A DNA stretch of 64,000 nt from Deinococcus piscis (GCF_014653275.1 NZ_BNAL01000012.1:1-64000), one strand, 5' to 3'. Counted from the first letter of the stretch, positions 1-9,489 are shown. A program made the numbers and translations. Notes: generated from the letters alone by a model not told the origin.

Positions 1-375
1 TGCGGGTGACTGCGGCCAATATTCAAGATCGGTCAGGGGGCTTTCCCCTGCTTGAACAGACTTACAACCGGTTCCCACGTATTCGGCATGTGTGGGCAGA
101 TGCGGGCTATACGGGACAGTTGGTCCGTTGGGCCAGAGAGACGCTGGGTTGGACGATGGACATTGTCAAAGGAGTGGTTGGACAACGAGGGTTCGTTGTC
201 CAACCACGTCGCTGGGTTGTCGAACGGAGTTTGGCTTGGCTGACCCGTTCTAGACGCTTATCGAGGGACTATGAAATATTGCCACAGACCACCGAAGCCT
301 GGTTTTACTTGGCGAATATTCGACTCATGTTGCGACGACTGGAGCGGTCTGTTTGAACCTTTTCAAACACGCTCT
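1..375 (+). mobile_element. IS5-family insertion sequence, 3' end only
   Basis: The window opens inside an insertion sequence: the transposase C-terminus is followed within 20 bp by GAACCTTTTCAAACACGCTC (354-373). Read on the minus strand this looks like the terminal inverted repeat (GAGCGTGTTTGAAAAGGTTC) typical of IS5-type elements. The left end is outside the window, so the repeat pair and target duplication cannot be checked. The boundary near 373-376 is inference. The element sits 60 bp downstream of the last glycosyltransferase gene and does not interrupt it. Confidence 0.6.
3..356 (+). CDS. IS5-family transposase, C-terminal part (5' cut by window)
   Basis: DDE transposase fragment of the IS5 superfamily. 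The visible 118 residues contain the family's C-terminal signature: ANIQDR, a WADAGYTG block carrying the second catalytic Asp, and the RRWVVERSLAWL block with the catalytic Glu of the Y-(2)-R-(3)-E motif, followed by RLSRDYE and a basic tail. The frame is open through the left window edge, so the GTG at position 6 is not the true start. The reading frame is intact here; whether the whole element is functional cannot be judged. Confidence 0.85.
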   Translation, partial: RVTAANIQDRSGGFPLLEQTYNRFPRIRHVWADAGYTGQLVRWARETLGWTMDIVKGVVGQRGFVVQPRRWVVERSLAWLTRSRRLSRDYEILPQTTEAWFYLANIRLMLRRLERSV

Positions 376-432
376 AAGGCCTTCTCTTCCTTGTGGTTCC
401 TTGTGGTTTTCTTAGTGTCTTTCCCGCGCCGC

Positions 433-1698
433 CTAACGCCGGGCCAATCTCAGCGCCAGTGCAGCCACGCCAATACCAGCGGCAGCCCACTTCCAGGGCC
501 GCGCTGCCTGCACTGCCCGCTGACGTTTCTCCCAGGCCTCTGCGTAAAAGTCATCCCACAGCGCCCAGACTTTTTCCTGGGCGAAGTTCTCGCTGACCCA
601 CGCCTGGCTCTGGCGGCCCAATCGCTCCCGCAAAGGGGTGTCGGTGAGCATCTGCACCAGCGCGTCTGCCAGGGCGGGAACGTCGCCAGCAGGCACCTGC
701 AAGCAGGTTTCGTTGGGCACGCCAGCGTCACGTACACCGGAAGCCTCGGTCAGGACACTCGGCACCCCGTAGGCCCCAGCTTCCAGCACCACCATGCCCA
801 GGCCCTCGTGGCGGCTGGGCAGCGTGTTGACCGTCATCAGCGGATAGAGGCGGCTCATATCCGACTCGAACTCCACTTGGACCAGGCCCGGCGCTTCACG
901 GAAAGCCTGCATGGCTTCATCCGACAGCGGGTTGGCCGGGTCAGGCACGCCCACCAGCAGCAGCCGGGCCTGCGGCACCTGTGCATGCACCTGCGGCCAG
1001 GCCAGCAGCAGCTCTTCGGTGCCCTTTTGGGGAGCCATGCGGGCCACAAAACCCACCACAGGAGTCCCTTCGGGCAGGTTCAGTTCCTCACGGGCGGCGG
1101 CTACGGCCTCCGAATCGGGATGGGCGTAGCGTTCTACCGGAATTCCAGCTGGGCTGCCCGCTCCCAGCACCCGAATCTTGGACGCAGGCACCAGCCCCAG
1201 CGCCACCGCTTCATCGCGGTTGGAAGCGCTGACGCACAGCACCTCGTGGGCACAGGCTGCCGTCAGCCGCTCCATCATCAGCAGCACAGGACGCAGCAGG
1301 GCCAGCCGGCCCGTGGCGGCAGTTTCGCTGCGCAGGCCGTGAATGAAATACACCCGCAGCGGCACGCCCAGAGCGGCCCCCACCAGACCGCCAAGCAGCC
1401 CGGCTTTGGGAGTGGAGAAGTTGATCACATCGGGGCGTACCCGCGCGGCAACAGCCAGCAGTTGTCCCAGGGCGACCAGATCACGGCGCGGTGAGATTTC
1501 GCGTGCGAATGGGACCGCGTGATGGGTGGCTCCGCTGGCCGCCACAGCCCGCTGCACCTGATCCGCCGGTTCGGCAGGCGTCACAAAGTGAACGTCCCAG
1601 CCCTGACGGCGCAGATGCCCGAAATGCTCCGAGAAAAAGGCCAGCGAAGCGATGGCGGTGGTGGTCGTGTACAAAATGGTGTGTGGCTTATCTTTCAT
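433..1698 (-). CDS. glycosyltransferase family 4, membrane-anchored C-terminus
   Basis: Predicted GT-B glycosyltransferase (GT4 type) that adds a sugar to a lipid-linked glycan at the inner membrane face. The N-terminal acceptor domain (about residues 1-185) includes VINFSTPKAGLLGGL, and the C-terminal nucleotide-sugar domain starts at GFVARMAPQKG. The E-x7-E region is EGLGMVVLEAGAYGVPS near residue 300. The last 25 residues (AAAGIGVAALALRLARR) are hydrophobic, possibly a membrane anchor. Its ATG overlaps the TGA of the upstream glycosyltransferase by one base (TGATG), indicating translational coupling. It is the last gene of the polysaccharide operon. Sugar and acceptor specificity cannot be read from sequence. 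Confidence 0.85.
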   Translation of the reverse strand: MKDKPHTILYTTTTAIASLAFFSEHFGHLRRQGWDVHFVTPAEPADQVQRAVAASGATHHAVPFAREISPRRDLVALGQLLAVAARVRPDVINFSTPKAGLLGGLVGAALGVPLRVYFIHGLRSETAATGRLALLRPVLLMMERLTAACAHEVLCVSASNRDEAVALGLVPASKIRVLGAGSPAGIPVERYAHPDSEAVAAAREELNLPEGTPVVGFVARMAPQKGTEELLLAWPQVHAQVPQARLLLVGVPDPANPLSDEAMQAFREAPGLVQVEFESDMSRLYPLMTVNTLPSRHEGLGMVVLEAGAYGVPSVLTEASGVRDAGVPNETCLQVPAGDVPALADALVQMLTDTPLRERLGRQSQAWVSENFAQEKVWALWDDFYAEAWEKRQRAVQAARPWKWAAAGIGVAALALRLARR

Positions 1699-2879
1699 CA
1701 GTTCTCCCTCACGGCGGTCTGAGCGCGGACCACTTGCCGAAAAGCTTCGCGCCCGCGGTCAAGGACGTCGTCAGCGTACTCGTGGGCCAGGTTCAAGTTG
1801 CGGGCGCTGGCGCGGCTCAGCGCCTCTGGATCGGCGGCCAGTGCGCCCCACACGCGGGCCAGGGCCGCAGCGTCACCCGCCGGGACCAGATACTCGTCTG
1901 GAATCAGTTCGGGAATGCCGCCCACCGATGAGCCAATCGCAGGCAGTGCCCGCGCCTGGGCTTCGAGCAGCGCACGGGGCAGGCCCTCCGTACGCGAAGG
2001 CATCAGCAGCAATTCGGCGGCGTCCAGGTCAGCGCGCACCGCCTGCGGCGTACTGCGCTGCCCTACGAATTCCACGTCCTGCGCCACGCCAGCTTGCTCG
2101 GCCTGGGCTTCCAGAGCGGGGCGCAGCGGACCGTCGCCCACCACCCGCAGCCGCACGTTCTGACCGGCGCGGCGCAGCTGGGCCAGCGCTTCAATGGCCA
2201 CATCCACCGCTTTGTGTGGCTGTTCTAGACTGCCCACCAGCACGGCAAGCTGGGCCGGTTGACTGTAGTGGCGTGGCCCGGCGCTGAATGCCTCCGGGGG
2301 CAAGTAGACGTCCGAAACGCCAAAGGAGGCACCCCCCCGGCGCGGCGGATAGCGGCGCTGCAACGCTTCACGGGTCACGTACTGCACTGCGTCAGCTTCA
2401 CGGCACTGCATCTGGGTGAGCCGGGTCAAGATGACGCGGAACAGGGGCCGCAGGGGATGACGGGTGCCATCGGGGCCGTAGGCCATGTAGGGATCATTGA
2501 CCACTTCGGCAGCAAAAGGACGCCCCTGCGCCTTCCGCACGCCAGCAGCCAGGTGACCAAGCAACCCAGAGAGCCGCACGATGACTGCGTCCTGCGGCTC
2601 TAGGCCGCGCCGTAGGGTCCGCAGGACGCCCGGCAAGCGCCGCAGCAGCCCCACTGGCCCCTGATAGTAGGGAACGTGCAGTACGCTGACTCCAGTCCCG
2701 TCCACGCGGCGGTACCCAGGCGGGACCGCCGTGACCAGCTGTGAGCGGCCCACCACCTGCACTTCTTCAAAGGTATTCAGGTAGCGCTCCCAGTGGGCGT
2801 AGGTGGCATGCCCGTTGTCGTAGGTCGCTCCGTCTGCCGTATGTATAAATCTCTGTTCTAAGACCACGCTGACACGCAC
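1698..2879 (-). CDS. glycosyltransferase family 4
   Basis: 393-residue GT4-like glycosyltransferase. The donor-binding half shows LAVLVGSLEQPHKAVDVAI, the loop RVVGDGPLRPALEA and the E-x7-E region EGLPRALLEAQARALPAIGS, ending in the conserved GGIPELI segment. Start is GTG at 2879, three bases after the stop of the upstream O-antigen-polymerase-like gene, so it is probably translated by coupling. It presumably extends the repeat unit assembled by the operon. Substrate unknown. Confidence 0.85.
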   Translation of the reverse strand: MRVSVVLEQRFIHTADGATYDNGHATYAHWERYLNTFEEVQVVGRSQLVTAVPPGYRRVDGTGVSVLHVPYYQGPVGLLRRLPGVLRTLRRGLEPQDAVIVRLSGLLGHLAAGVRKAQGRPFAAEVVNDPYMAYGPDGTRHPLRPLFRVILTRLTQMQCREADAVQYVTREALQRRYPPRRGGASFGVSDVYLPPEAFSAGPRHYSQPAQLAVLVGSLEQPHKAVDVAIEALAQLRRAGQNVRLRVVGDGPLRPALEAQAEQAGVAQDVEFVGQRSTPQAVRADLDAAELLLMPSRTEGLPRALLEAQARALPAIGSSVGGIPELIPDEYLVPAGDAAALARVWGALAADPEALSRASARNLNLAHEYADDVLDRGREAFRQVVRAQTAVREN

Positions 2880-2882
2880 AGT

Positions 2883-4271
2883 TCAGTCCTCCCAGCCCAG
2901 GGTACGGGATGAGGCCAGCGCGGCGGCAGGTTCCTGAAGGGTTGGGGAATATTCACTGCCTGGATTCGGAGCCAGTACGGCTGCGCTGGCCGGAGTCAGC
3001 GCCACCACGGTGACGAGCGCCAGCAGCGGCAAGAAAGAACCAAACGCCGAGTTGGGATAGAGCGTCTCAGTGGCGAAGGTCGTGGCCCAGAGCCCGATCA
3101 GGACATTCAGCGCGATGCCCGCCCGGTGGTCTCGCAGGGCGTAGAGGCGGGACATCAACCACCCGAACAGCATCAGCATGACGCTCAGCCCAGCAATTCC
3201 AGTTTCGTAGAGCACCTGAAGCACCATCATGTGAGCGTTCGAGCCATTGTTGGCGATGCCAGAGCCCATGCCGCTGCCCAGCAGCAACCGCAGCGGGTCG
3301 GCAGCCAGATTCTTCACGTAGGTCTGCCAGATGTCGCCGCGCCCGGCCAGATTTTCGACATTGCCAGCTTCTAGAATCGTGGCTTGCCGGGCAATCAAGC
3401 TGTCCAGCTCAGTCTGAAGGTAAGGCATGGCCGCCAGCGCCAACACACCCGCCAGCAGAACCATCAGGGTAGAGCGCAGCGGCGTGCGCAGCCCTTCGAG
3501 CAGCACGAACAGCAGCGCCCCCACCAGGCCCGCCCGCGCCCCCGACAGGAAGCACGCCAGCACGATGCACAGCAGCACCCAGGTATTGGACTTGAGCGGA
3601 CGCAGCATCATCAGCAGTGCGCCCTGCAGCAACACCATCGCCGCCACGTGGGCATGGTTGTAACCCAGGGTGCCCAGCCCCCGCTCATTGTGGAGGTAGT
3701 ACGACTCCCACGGCCCCGACACCCCCAGCCCGCGCGGCAGGAACTGGCCCAGGAAGTTGGGGATGGCAGGCGAGAAATAGGTCCAAGTGACGGTCACGAC
3801 CATCACCAGAAAGCCAAAGCGGGCAGCCTTTTCCCAGCTGTCCAGGACTGGCTGAGACAGCGGCAAGCGCGCCGCCATCCAGAACACGCCGAGCAACTGA
3901 ATCAGCTTGAACAGCTGAAATACCCCAAAGGGAAGCGCCACATTCAGACGGCCGTCCCCCATCACGAGCAGCAGCAGCACCGACAGTGCCGACAGCGCGG
4001 TGATGGCCGCCAATCCCTGCCCCAGGGGCCGCAGGTCAGGCCGCAGCGGAGCGCGGTACAGCACCGACAGCAGCAGCGCCAGCCACAGCAGGGCATCGGC
4101 CAGCGTAGGCCACAGTGCCCAGGGACCAGCCCCCAGCAGCGGCAACCCGAAACACTGCGCAGCAACAAAAGCGCCCAGCAACCAGATGACCGCCCGCTCC
4201 AAGGCAGGTGCGGCGCGCCGACCAGCGGTGGGCAGCACCTGCACCTGCGGGCCTGACCACGGGAGGCTCAC
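2883..4271 (-). CDS. O-antigen ligase / Wzy-like polysaccharide polymerase
   Basis: 462-residue polytopic membrane protein with about 11-12 hydrophobic segments and a larger extracytoplasmic loop at about residues 175-200 (FLPRGLGVSGPWESYYLHNE). A second region, LAGRGDIWQTY followed by LLLGSGMGSG, matches the pattern of the O-antigen ligase/polymerase superfamily, in which an Arg-rich periplasmic loop contacts the lipid-linked glycan. It lies between glycosyltransferase genes downstream of a flippase, the expected position for Wzy. Whether it polymerises or ligates cannot be decided. Start overlaps the upstream stop by four bases (ATGA). Confidence 0.8.
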   Translation of the reverse strand: MSLPWSGPQVQVLPTAGRRAAPALERAVIWLLGAFVAAQCFGLPLLGAGPWALWPTLADALLWLALLLSVLYRAPLRPDLRPLGQGLAAITALSALSVLLLLVMGDGRLNVALPFGVFQLFKLIQLLGVFWMAARLPLSQPVLDSWEKAARFGFLVMVVTVTWTYFSPAIPNFLGQFLPRGLGVSGPWESYYLHNERGLGTLGYNHAHVAAMVLLQGALLMMLRPLKSNTWVLLCIVLACFLSGARAGLVGALLFVLLEGLRTPLRSTLMVLLAGVLALAAMPYLQTELDSLIARQATILEAGNVENLAGRGDIWQTYVKNLAADPLRLLLGSGMGSGIANNGSNAHMMVLQVLYETGIAGLSVMLMLFGWLMSRLYALRDHRAGIALNVLIGLWATTFATETLYPNSAFGSFLPLLALVTVVALTPASAAVLAPNPGSEYSPTLQEPAAALASSRTLGWED

Positions 4272-5431
4272 ACTTCGCCCCGGCTGGCCCGAATATAAAA
4301 CTCGGTCAGGTCCTGCGTGGTCTCAGCCACTTCAAAATCCATGCGGGGTGGATCATGACGCCCCCTCTCCAGCGCACCCGCCACCACTTCGGCCCAGGCC
4401 GCAGCACCACTGTCCAGCGGCAACCGCTGCACATCGATCAGCGGAAAGCGCCGGTCATCCGAGGTGACAGGCACTCCGGTAGACACGATGCACGGCAGAC
4501 CAACTGCCTGCGCCTCAATAAAAGCCAGGCTGAGGCCCTCAAAGCGCGAAGTCAGAACAAAGGCGTCCATCAGCCACAGCAGGTCAGCCACATCGGGCCG
4601 GGAGCCCAGCAACTTGACCCACTGCTGGAGGCCCAGTCGGGCCACCTGCGCCTCAATGGCCTGACGTTCGCCGCCTTCCCCCACCAGCAGCAGATAGGCG
4701 GGGCCAGAGTTCCGAACATGCTCGGCCAACACGTCCAGCAAGAAGGCATGGTTTTTTTCGGGCCGCAGCTGTGCCACACAGCCCAGGACCGGCACGCCCG
4801 GCTCTAGCCCGAGTTCTTCACGCAGGCCCCCAACCGAACGCGGAGTTTGCAGGCCCGCCAGGTCTATCCCCAGAGTGATGATCTGGACCTTTTGAGAAGT
4901 CCAGTCTGCGCCAAACAGTGCTTCTGCAGCGGCCTGACTGACGGCGGTGCGGTGCGTCACCGACTGCTGTAGGGCGGCCCGCATCGCCTGGATGTAGGCA
5001 GCGCGGCCCCGGCTGGCCTGGGCGTCTGCATTTCTGGTATCGGTGTGGCTGGTCGCCACGCGGACCGGCACCCCAGCCAGGCGTGCCAGCAGCAGCAACA
5101 GGCCGCTGAAATGATGCACATGGCTGTGAACCACGTCGTACGGCCCGTACAGCTGGAGCGCCTGGCGGTAGGCCCGCACAAACTGCGGCAGCTGGTTGCT
5201 GGCGGGAGCATGAATCATCCTGACCCCCAGGGAACGCAGTTCAGGCTCATATTCACCGATATGCGGTGAGGGGCTGGCGATCAAGATATCCATCTTGACC
5301 AGGTCTGGGTCAATGCGGCGAAACACATTGACCAGCCAGGTTTCGATGCCGCCGCGGTCAAGGTTGCCCGTCACGTGTAGGACACGCACTGGACGCTCAA
5401 GGGAGAGAGAAGAAAGGTCGGAAACAGGCAT
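4268..5431 (-). CDS. glycosyltransferase family 4 (EpsF-like)
   Basis: 387-residue GT4 enzyme. The N-terminus VRVLHVTGNLDRGGIETWLV is the typical EpsF/PelF-like start, with the GG loop of GT-B donors. The C-terminal domain has GCVAQLRPEKNHAFLLDV, LLVGEGGERQAIE and the E-x7-E block EGLSLAFIEAQAVGLPCIVS. The start ATG directly abuts the upstream flippase stop (TAAATG), and its end overlaps the polymerase-like gene by four bases. It likely builds the same exopolysaccharide or capsule repeat unit. Confidence 0.87.
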   Translation of the reverse strand: MPVSDLSSLSLERPVRVLHVTGNLDRGGIETWLVNVFRRIDPDLVKMDILIASPSPHIGEYEPELRSLGVRMIHAPASNQLPQFVRAYRQALQLYGPYDVVHSHVHHFSGLLLLLARLAGVPVRVATSHTDTRNADAQASRGRAAYIQAMRAALQQSVTHRTAVSQAAAEALFGADWTSQKVQIITLGIDLAGLQTPRSVGGLREELGLEPGVPVLGCVAQLRPEKNHAFLLDVLAEHVRNSGPAYLLLVGEGGERQAIEAQVARLGLQQWVKLLGSRPDVADLLWLMDAFVLTSRFEGLSLAFIEAQAVGLPCIVSTGVPVTSDDRRFPLIDVQRLPLDSGAAAWAEVVAGALERGRHDPPRMDFEVAETTQDLTEFYIRASRGEV

Positions 5432-6751
5432 TTATGGGGCTCCTGACAGGGAATCGGGAGAGGACGGGCCAGATTCATCTGGAAAAGGGGCGGATTGTTC
5501 GGCTGCCGGAGCAGCCAGCGCTTGCCCCACGATAAGCCAACTGCCCAGCAACTGGGTGATGGCCCCGGTCAGGGTGGCTGCCGCCGCACCCAGCAGGCCA
5601 AAGCGCGGAATAAACCACCAGCAGGCCAGGGCCAGCACAGCCGTCACCCCGGCAAACAGGGGCAACTGCTCGCGGAACCGCCGCGCGGCGGTCACCGCAA
5701 AGCCCAGCGACGAGGACAGATAACCGGCGGCCCCCGCCAGTGTCAGCCAGAAAAAGGTGCGGGCATGCTCAGCGTAGGCGGGGCCGTAGAGCAGCGACAG
5801 CAGTGGCGCACCCGCCACCGCACTCAGGAGTGTGAGCAGCAGCCCTACGCCGCCCGCTCCGGCCATGAGCATCAGGGTCAGGCGCATGAACCCGGCCCGG
5901 TCACCACGGGCGAACATCTGAGACAGCCGGGTGGTCAGGGCCGTACCCAGGGCGACCACAAAGACACTGCCGGCCACCGTGACATAGCTGAGCGCCGCGT
6001 AGATGCCCAGTGCCTCGCCGCCCAGCAGCCGCTCAACAAAGAGCCGGGGCAAGTTGGTGCCCAGCGACACCAACCCAATCACCACGCCCAGCGGCAACGC
6101 CAAGCGCAGCAGGGTGCTGCTGGGCGGCCAGGTCCACCAGTGCCCAGTGACCAGGCGGCGCGCACGGGGCACATCAAACAGCAGCAGCGTGATCAGCCCG
6201 GCAGCGGCCACCCCCATTGCCGCCAGCGTGAGGTCGCCGGTCAGCTGATAGACCCCGGCCAGCAGCGCCAGTCCCAGCAGGCCCCGCAGCAGGGTGGACT
6301 GCGCAATCCAGTCCAGGCGCTCACGCTGCTGCATCAAGCCGTATACCAGGTCGCTGCCGCCCTCTAGGGCCTTGGCGACGCCCAGCCACCACACCGGGCC
6401 GCTGGCGTGCGGATAAAGCCAGGCCAGCGCAGCGGTGACCCCCAACCCCAAGATCATGCTGGGCACACGCAGCGCTGCGTAATCACGGAATTCGAAACGG
6501 TGCTGGGCGTCCGTGGCCTGCACCGCCCGCAGCTGAAGCCCCAGCAGCAAGAACAGCGGGGCCGTCAGCGCAAGGCCCAGCGAATAGAGGCCGACGTCTA
6601 CAGCGCCGCCACTGCGGGCCAAGATGATCACCATCAGCCACTGGGCGGCGGAGTAGATGCCCTGCCCGGCCACGGTCCACAGCATGCCCGTCCGCAGTCC
6701 TGGCGGCGGGCTGGGAGCGGGAGCAGGAGTGGCGCGAGAAGGTCCAGTCAT
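5432..6751 (-). CDS. polysaccharide flippase, Wzx/MATE-like
   Basis: 439-residue integral membrane protein with about 12-14 hydrophobic helices, of the oligosaccharidyl-lipid flippase type. It should move the lipid-linked repeat unit across the membrane for polymerisation. The frame is open to 6928, but that stretch (residues rich in Cys/Pro/Arg) is not membrane-like and would overlap the divergent LCP gene. The ATG at 6751 starts MTGPSRATPAPAPSPPPGLR, followed at once by the first helix, and has GGTGGA upstream, so I chose it. It is the first gene of the five-gene operon. Confidence 0.82.
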   Translation of the reverse strand: MTGPSRATPAPAPSPPPGLRTGMLWTVAGQGIYSAAQWLMVIILARSGGAVDVGLYSLGLALTAPLFLLLGLQLRAVQATDAQHRFEFRDYAALRVPSMILGLGVTAALAWLYPHASGPVWWLGVAKALEGGSDLVYGLMQQRERLDWIAQSTLLRGLLGLALLAGVYQLTGDLTLAAMGVAAAGLITLLLFDVPRARRLVTGHWWTWPPSSTLLRLALPLGVVIGLVSLGTNLPRLFVERLLGGEALGIYAALSYVTVAGSVFVVALGTALTTRLSQMFARGDRAGFMRLTLMLMAGAGGVGLLLTLLSAVAGAPLLSLLYGPAYAEHARTFFWLTLAGAAGYLSSSLGFAVTAARRFREQLPLFAGVTAVLALACWWFIPRFGLLGAAAATLTGAITQLLGSWLIVGQALAAPAAEQSAPFPDESGPSSPDSLSGAP

Positions 6752-6901
6752 CGGAGCAGGTCCACCATAGTGCTGTTCAGCATAGCCTCTGCTCCCACAG
6801 CGCGGCTGACTGCACCTTGAGCCAGCATTAGCTTGCACCGGCCGCTGCGGTGCATTTGTGCAAAAGAAAAAAAGGCACACGGGCTGACCGTGACGGCCCG
6901 C

Positions 6902-6907
6902 TATAGT
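6902..6907 (+). promoter_or_regulatory. -10 box for leaderless LCP transcript
   Basis: TATAGT ends 6 bp before the ATG at 6914, with no Shine-Dalgarno between. The same arrangement recurs at several genes in this window, supporting a leaderless mRNA. No convincing -35 box is seen. Confidence 0.5.
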
Positions 6908-6913
6908 TGGCGG

Positions 6914-8041
6914 ATGCAGGCGCGGCACAAATGGGCAGGACTCGTCTTGGCGGTGGCCCTGGCCCTGGGGGGACTGACCTACCAGCGCCAGCAGGTACAG
7001 GAGCTAGGCCAGGACGTCTATTACGAACTGGAAGGCGACAGCCTCCCGCCCCTGCCCGGCGTGCTGGATGACCCGGTCTTTGCCGAGCTGCCTCCCCCCT
7101 CCCCCGACCAGCCTGTGTCATGGGGGCGCTACAAGCCAGCCGAACAAAGGTCGCCCGTTGCGTCCAGTCAGGCCAGCGCGCCAGCAGCGGACGCCCAGCC
7201 CAAGCCCAGGGCTCCAACCAGCGCCAGCGGTTCTACGGCGCAAACCAATGCAGGCCCTCAGACCAATTCAGGTCACAGTGCAGCGCCACAGACTGCGCCG
7301 ACCCGCTTTTCCGAGCGGCTAACGACCCAGACGCGGCTGCACATCCTCCTGATCGGCAATGATCAACCGCAGCTGGGCAGGGGCCGGGGTGACGTGCTGG
7401 TGGTGCTGACCTTTGACCCGGTGGCGCAGAAGCTGACCTTTTTGAGCATTCCGCGTGACACCCGCGTGCAGATCCCCGAGCGCGACGGAATGGCGAAAAT
7501 CAATGCGGCCTACGCCCTGGGCGGCCCAACACTGCAGACCCTCGCGGTAGAGCGGTTCCTGGGCATCCCGATGGACAAGTTCGTGGAAGTGAGCATGGAC
7601 GGGTTCCAGCGCGTCATTGACCTGGTGGGGGGCGTGGAGGTTAGTCCGCCTTTTGCCTTTGAGCTGGACGGACAGCAGTTCCGCCCTGGCCGGGTGACCC
7701 TGAACGGGGAGCAGGCCCTGGCCTATACCCGCATGCGCAAAGATGACCCAAAGGGTGATTTGGGCCGCAACGAACGGCAACAGGAGGTCATCCGCAGCCT
7801 GATGCAGTCTCTGGGCAAGCGCTCCCCTGAGGAGCTCAGCGCCCTGCTCCAGCAACTGCGCTCGCAGGTCCGGACCAACTTCTCGCCCTCGGAAGTTGTG
7901 GCGCTGCGCCGCACGCATAACTACGCCCTAGAGCAGCAAAGCGTGCTGCGGCCTGCGGGCAAGAATGTGCGCATAGACGGGCAGTGGTTCTATGTGGTGG
8001 CCGATCAGGAGCGCCAGCGGCTCCATTTGGCTCTGCGGTAA
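6914..8041 (+). CDS. LytR-CpsA-Psr (LCP) family glycopolymer transferase
   Basis: 375-residue protein with an N-terminal membrane segment (LVLAVALALGGLTY), a Pro/Gln/Ser-rich linker to about residue 130, then an LCP domain. The domain shows ILLIGND, the SIPRDTRVQIP block with the Arg-Asp pair that binds the polyprenyl-pyrophosphate and Mg, MAKINAAYALGG, and the closing DLGRNERQQEVI. LCP enzymes transfer lipid-linked glycopolymers to the cell wall or envelope. It is divergent from the polysaccharide operon and may attach that polymer. The upstream in-frame start at 6833 would extend into the divergent gene and lacks signal-peptide character, so ATG 6914 is preferred. Confidence 0.88.
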   Translation: MQARHKWAGLVLAVALALGGLTYQRQQVQELGQDVYYELEGDSLPPLPGVLDDPVFAELPPPSPDQPVSWGRYKPAEQRSPVASSQASAPAADAQPKPRAPTSASGSTAQTNAGPQTNSGHSAAPQTAPTRFSERLTTQTRLHILLIGNDQPQLGRGRGDVLVVLTFDPVAQKLTFLSIPRDTRVQIPERDGMAKINAAYALGGPTLQTLAVERFLGIPMDKFVEVSMDGFQRVIDLVGGVEVSPPFAFELDGQQFRPGRVTLNGEQALAYTRMRKDDPKGDLGRNERQQEVIRSLMQSLGKRSPEELSALLQQLRSQVRTNFSPSEVVALRRTHNYALEQQSVLRPAGKNVRIDGQWFYVVADQERQRLHLALR

Positions 8042-8133
8042 GTCGTTCCGGCGCGGTCCAAACATAAGAGTGGACTGAGTCCGAGGAGCGCAGGGCATGA
8101 GTCCGCCGCACGGGGAGTCTCATGAGGTCCGCC

Positions 8134-8139
8134 TAGAGT
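8134..8139 (+). promoter_or_regulatory. -10 box for leaderless lipoprotein transcript
   Basis: TAGAGT lies 6 bp before the ATG at 8146, and no Shine-Dalgarno is seen. The geometry is the same as at the other leaderless candidates in the window. Confidence 0.4.
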
Positions 8140-8145
8140 CAGGGC

Positions 8146-9333
8146 ATGCGACCTATTCTTCAGCCTGCGTGGCAGCGACGGGGCCTTTTGGTGGCTCCAC
8201 TGCTCACAGCGCTGCTCACCGGGTGCCAGCTCCTGCAACCTTCGCCCGCTCCAGCGCCAGCTTCCTTGGGCCTCCAGGGCATGCAGAGCACTGCGGTCAC
8301 CCACCGGCCCGACGGCACCGTGCTGGTCAACGGCCACCCTTTTTTTCCTTTCGGCTTTTACCACGTCTCATGGGCGTGGCAAGGCACACCCGAACGGCGT
8401 GCCCAGGACCTTGAACGGCTGGCGCAGGCTGGGTTTAATCTGATGATCACGGAGCCGGTCAATGACCGGGACAGCGCCAACTTCACAGCACTGCTGGATC
8501 AGGCGCAGCAAGCGGGGATGTTCGTCATTCCTTACGGGCTTTCTGCAGAGAATCAGCAGCGCGTCTTGCAGCATCCGGCGCTGCTGGGCTTCAAGGTGGC
8601 CGACGATGTCAATGTCAACTACACCCCTGAGCAGGCGGCGGAGCGCAGCGCCCAGTTCAAGGCGCTGAACCCGGCCAAGCTGACCTACCTGAGTCTGGCC
8701 GTGGGGCAACACAGACCCGAAACGCCCTACTTCGCGGCGGCGGACCTGATTGGCAACCAGAGCTACCCCATCGGCAACGACGATATCGGCGTCACCTACC
8801 GCATGATGCGCAGCGCTGTCCAGAGCGCGCAGGCGCAGGGCAACGTGCCCATCGCCAACTTGCAAAGTGCCTTTTGGGGAGTGGCCAAACCCACACCCGG
8901 CGAAATCCGCAACATGACCTATCAGTCGCTGCTGGCCGGAGTCAAAGGCGTCGTGTATTACGCTTACCGCGCTCCCGAAGTGGATCTGAACGCCGAGCCT
9001 TTCGTGTGGAAAAGCCTGCAAAGTCTGTCCAAAGAAGTGTCGTTGCTGGCCCCACTGCTGCTGGACGGCGAACTGATTTCTCTGGACACGGCTCCCCAGG
9101 GACCGCTGACCGCCTATTTGCGTGGCCAGACTCCTGGCGGGGAGTGGCAAGGCTACGTGGTGGCCATCAACACCAGCCGCAAAGACACCCAGACACTCGA
9201 TCTAGAGCTGCCTGAAGCGCCCACCCTCTGGCAACCCATAGGCGGTCCCGAAAGCGCCACCCTCCGCCAAGACGGCAGCAGCGTGCATGGTCAGCTGGCA
9301 CCGCTTCAGGTCGCTGTGGTCCGTGTACGCTGA
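8146..9333 (+). CDS. secreted lipoprotein with TIM-barrel glycoside-hydrolase-like domain
   Basis: 395-residue predicted lipoprotein: hydrophobic segment and lipobox LLTGC (Cys about residue 27), a short Pro/Ala linker, then VLVNGHPFFPFGFYHVSWAW, a pattern common at the start of TIM-barrel glycosidases. Further blocks include DLERLAQAGFNLMI, HPALLGFKVADDVN, IGNQSYPIG, a GVKGVVYYAYRAP strand, and a C-terminal beta-sandwich-like part. It is a clear paralogue of the next gene (shared FGFYHVSWA / NQSYP / IANLQS / GVKG motifs). Location beside polysaccharide genes suggests a glycan-processing role. Catalytic acids and substrate are not established. Confidence 0.75.
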   Translation: MRPILQPAWQRRGLLVAPLLTALLTGCQLLQPSPAPAPASLGLQGMQSTAVTHRPDGTVLVNGHPFFPFGFYHVSWAWQGTPERRAQDLERLAQAGFNLMITEPVNDRDSANFTALLDQAQQAGMFVIPYGLSAENQQRVLQHPALLGFKVADDVNVNYTPEQAAERSAQFKALNPAKLTYLSLAVGQHRPETPYFAAADLIGNQSYPIGNDDIGVTYRMMRSAVQSAQAQGNVPIANLQSAFWGVAKPTPGEIRNMTYQSLLAGVKGVVYYAYRAPEVDLNAEPFVWKSLQSLSKEVSLLAPLLLDGELISLDTAPQGPLTAYLRGQTPGGEWQGYVVAINTSRKDTQTLDLELPEAPTLWQPIGGPESATLRQDGSSVHGQLAPLQVAVVRVR

Positions 9334-9375
9334 CCCCCCAGCGACGCCCGCAGAATTCACCCTGAAGGTTTGTAT

Positions 9376-9406
9376 GAAAGTGGTTATTAAAGAACCTTTA
9401 TTTTTT
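9376..9406 (+). terminator. possible intrinsic terminator after first lipoprotein gene
   Basis: GGTTATTAAAGAACC is a short hairpin (GGTT/AACC) followed by TTTATTTTTT, about 45 bp after the stop codon. The stem is weak, but the U-tract is the only one in this intergenic region. Confidence 0.35.
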
Positions 9407-9489
9407 CGGTTAGCGCGGAGGAATTGTGTCCGCTTGATTTCCGAATCATTACAGTTCCTGCCCTCTTGTCCGCTTAGTTTCATCCATCG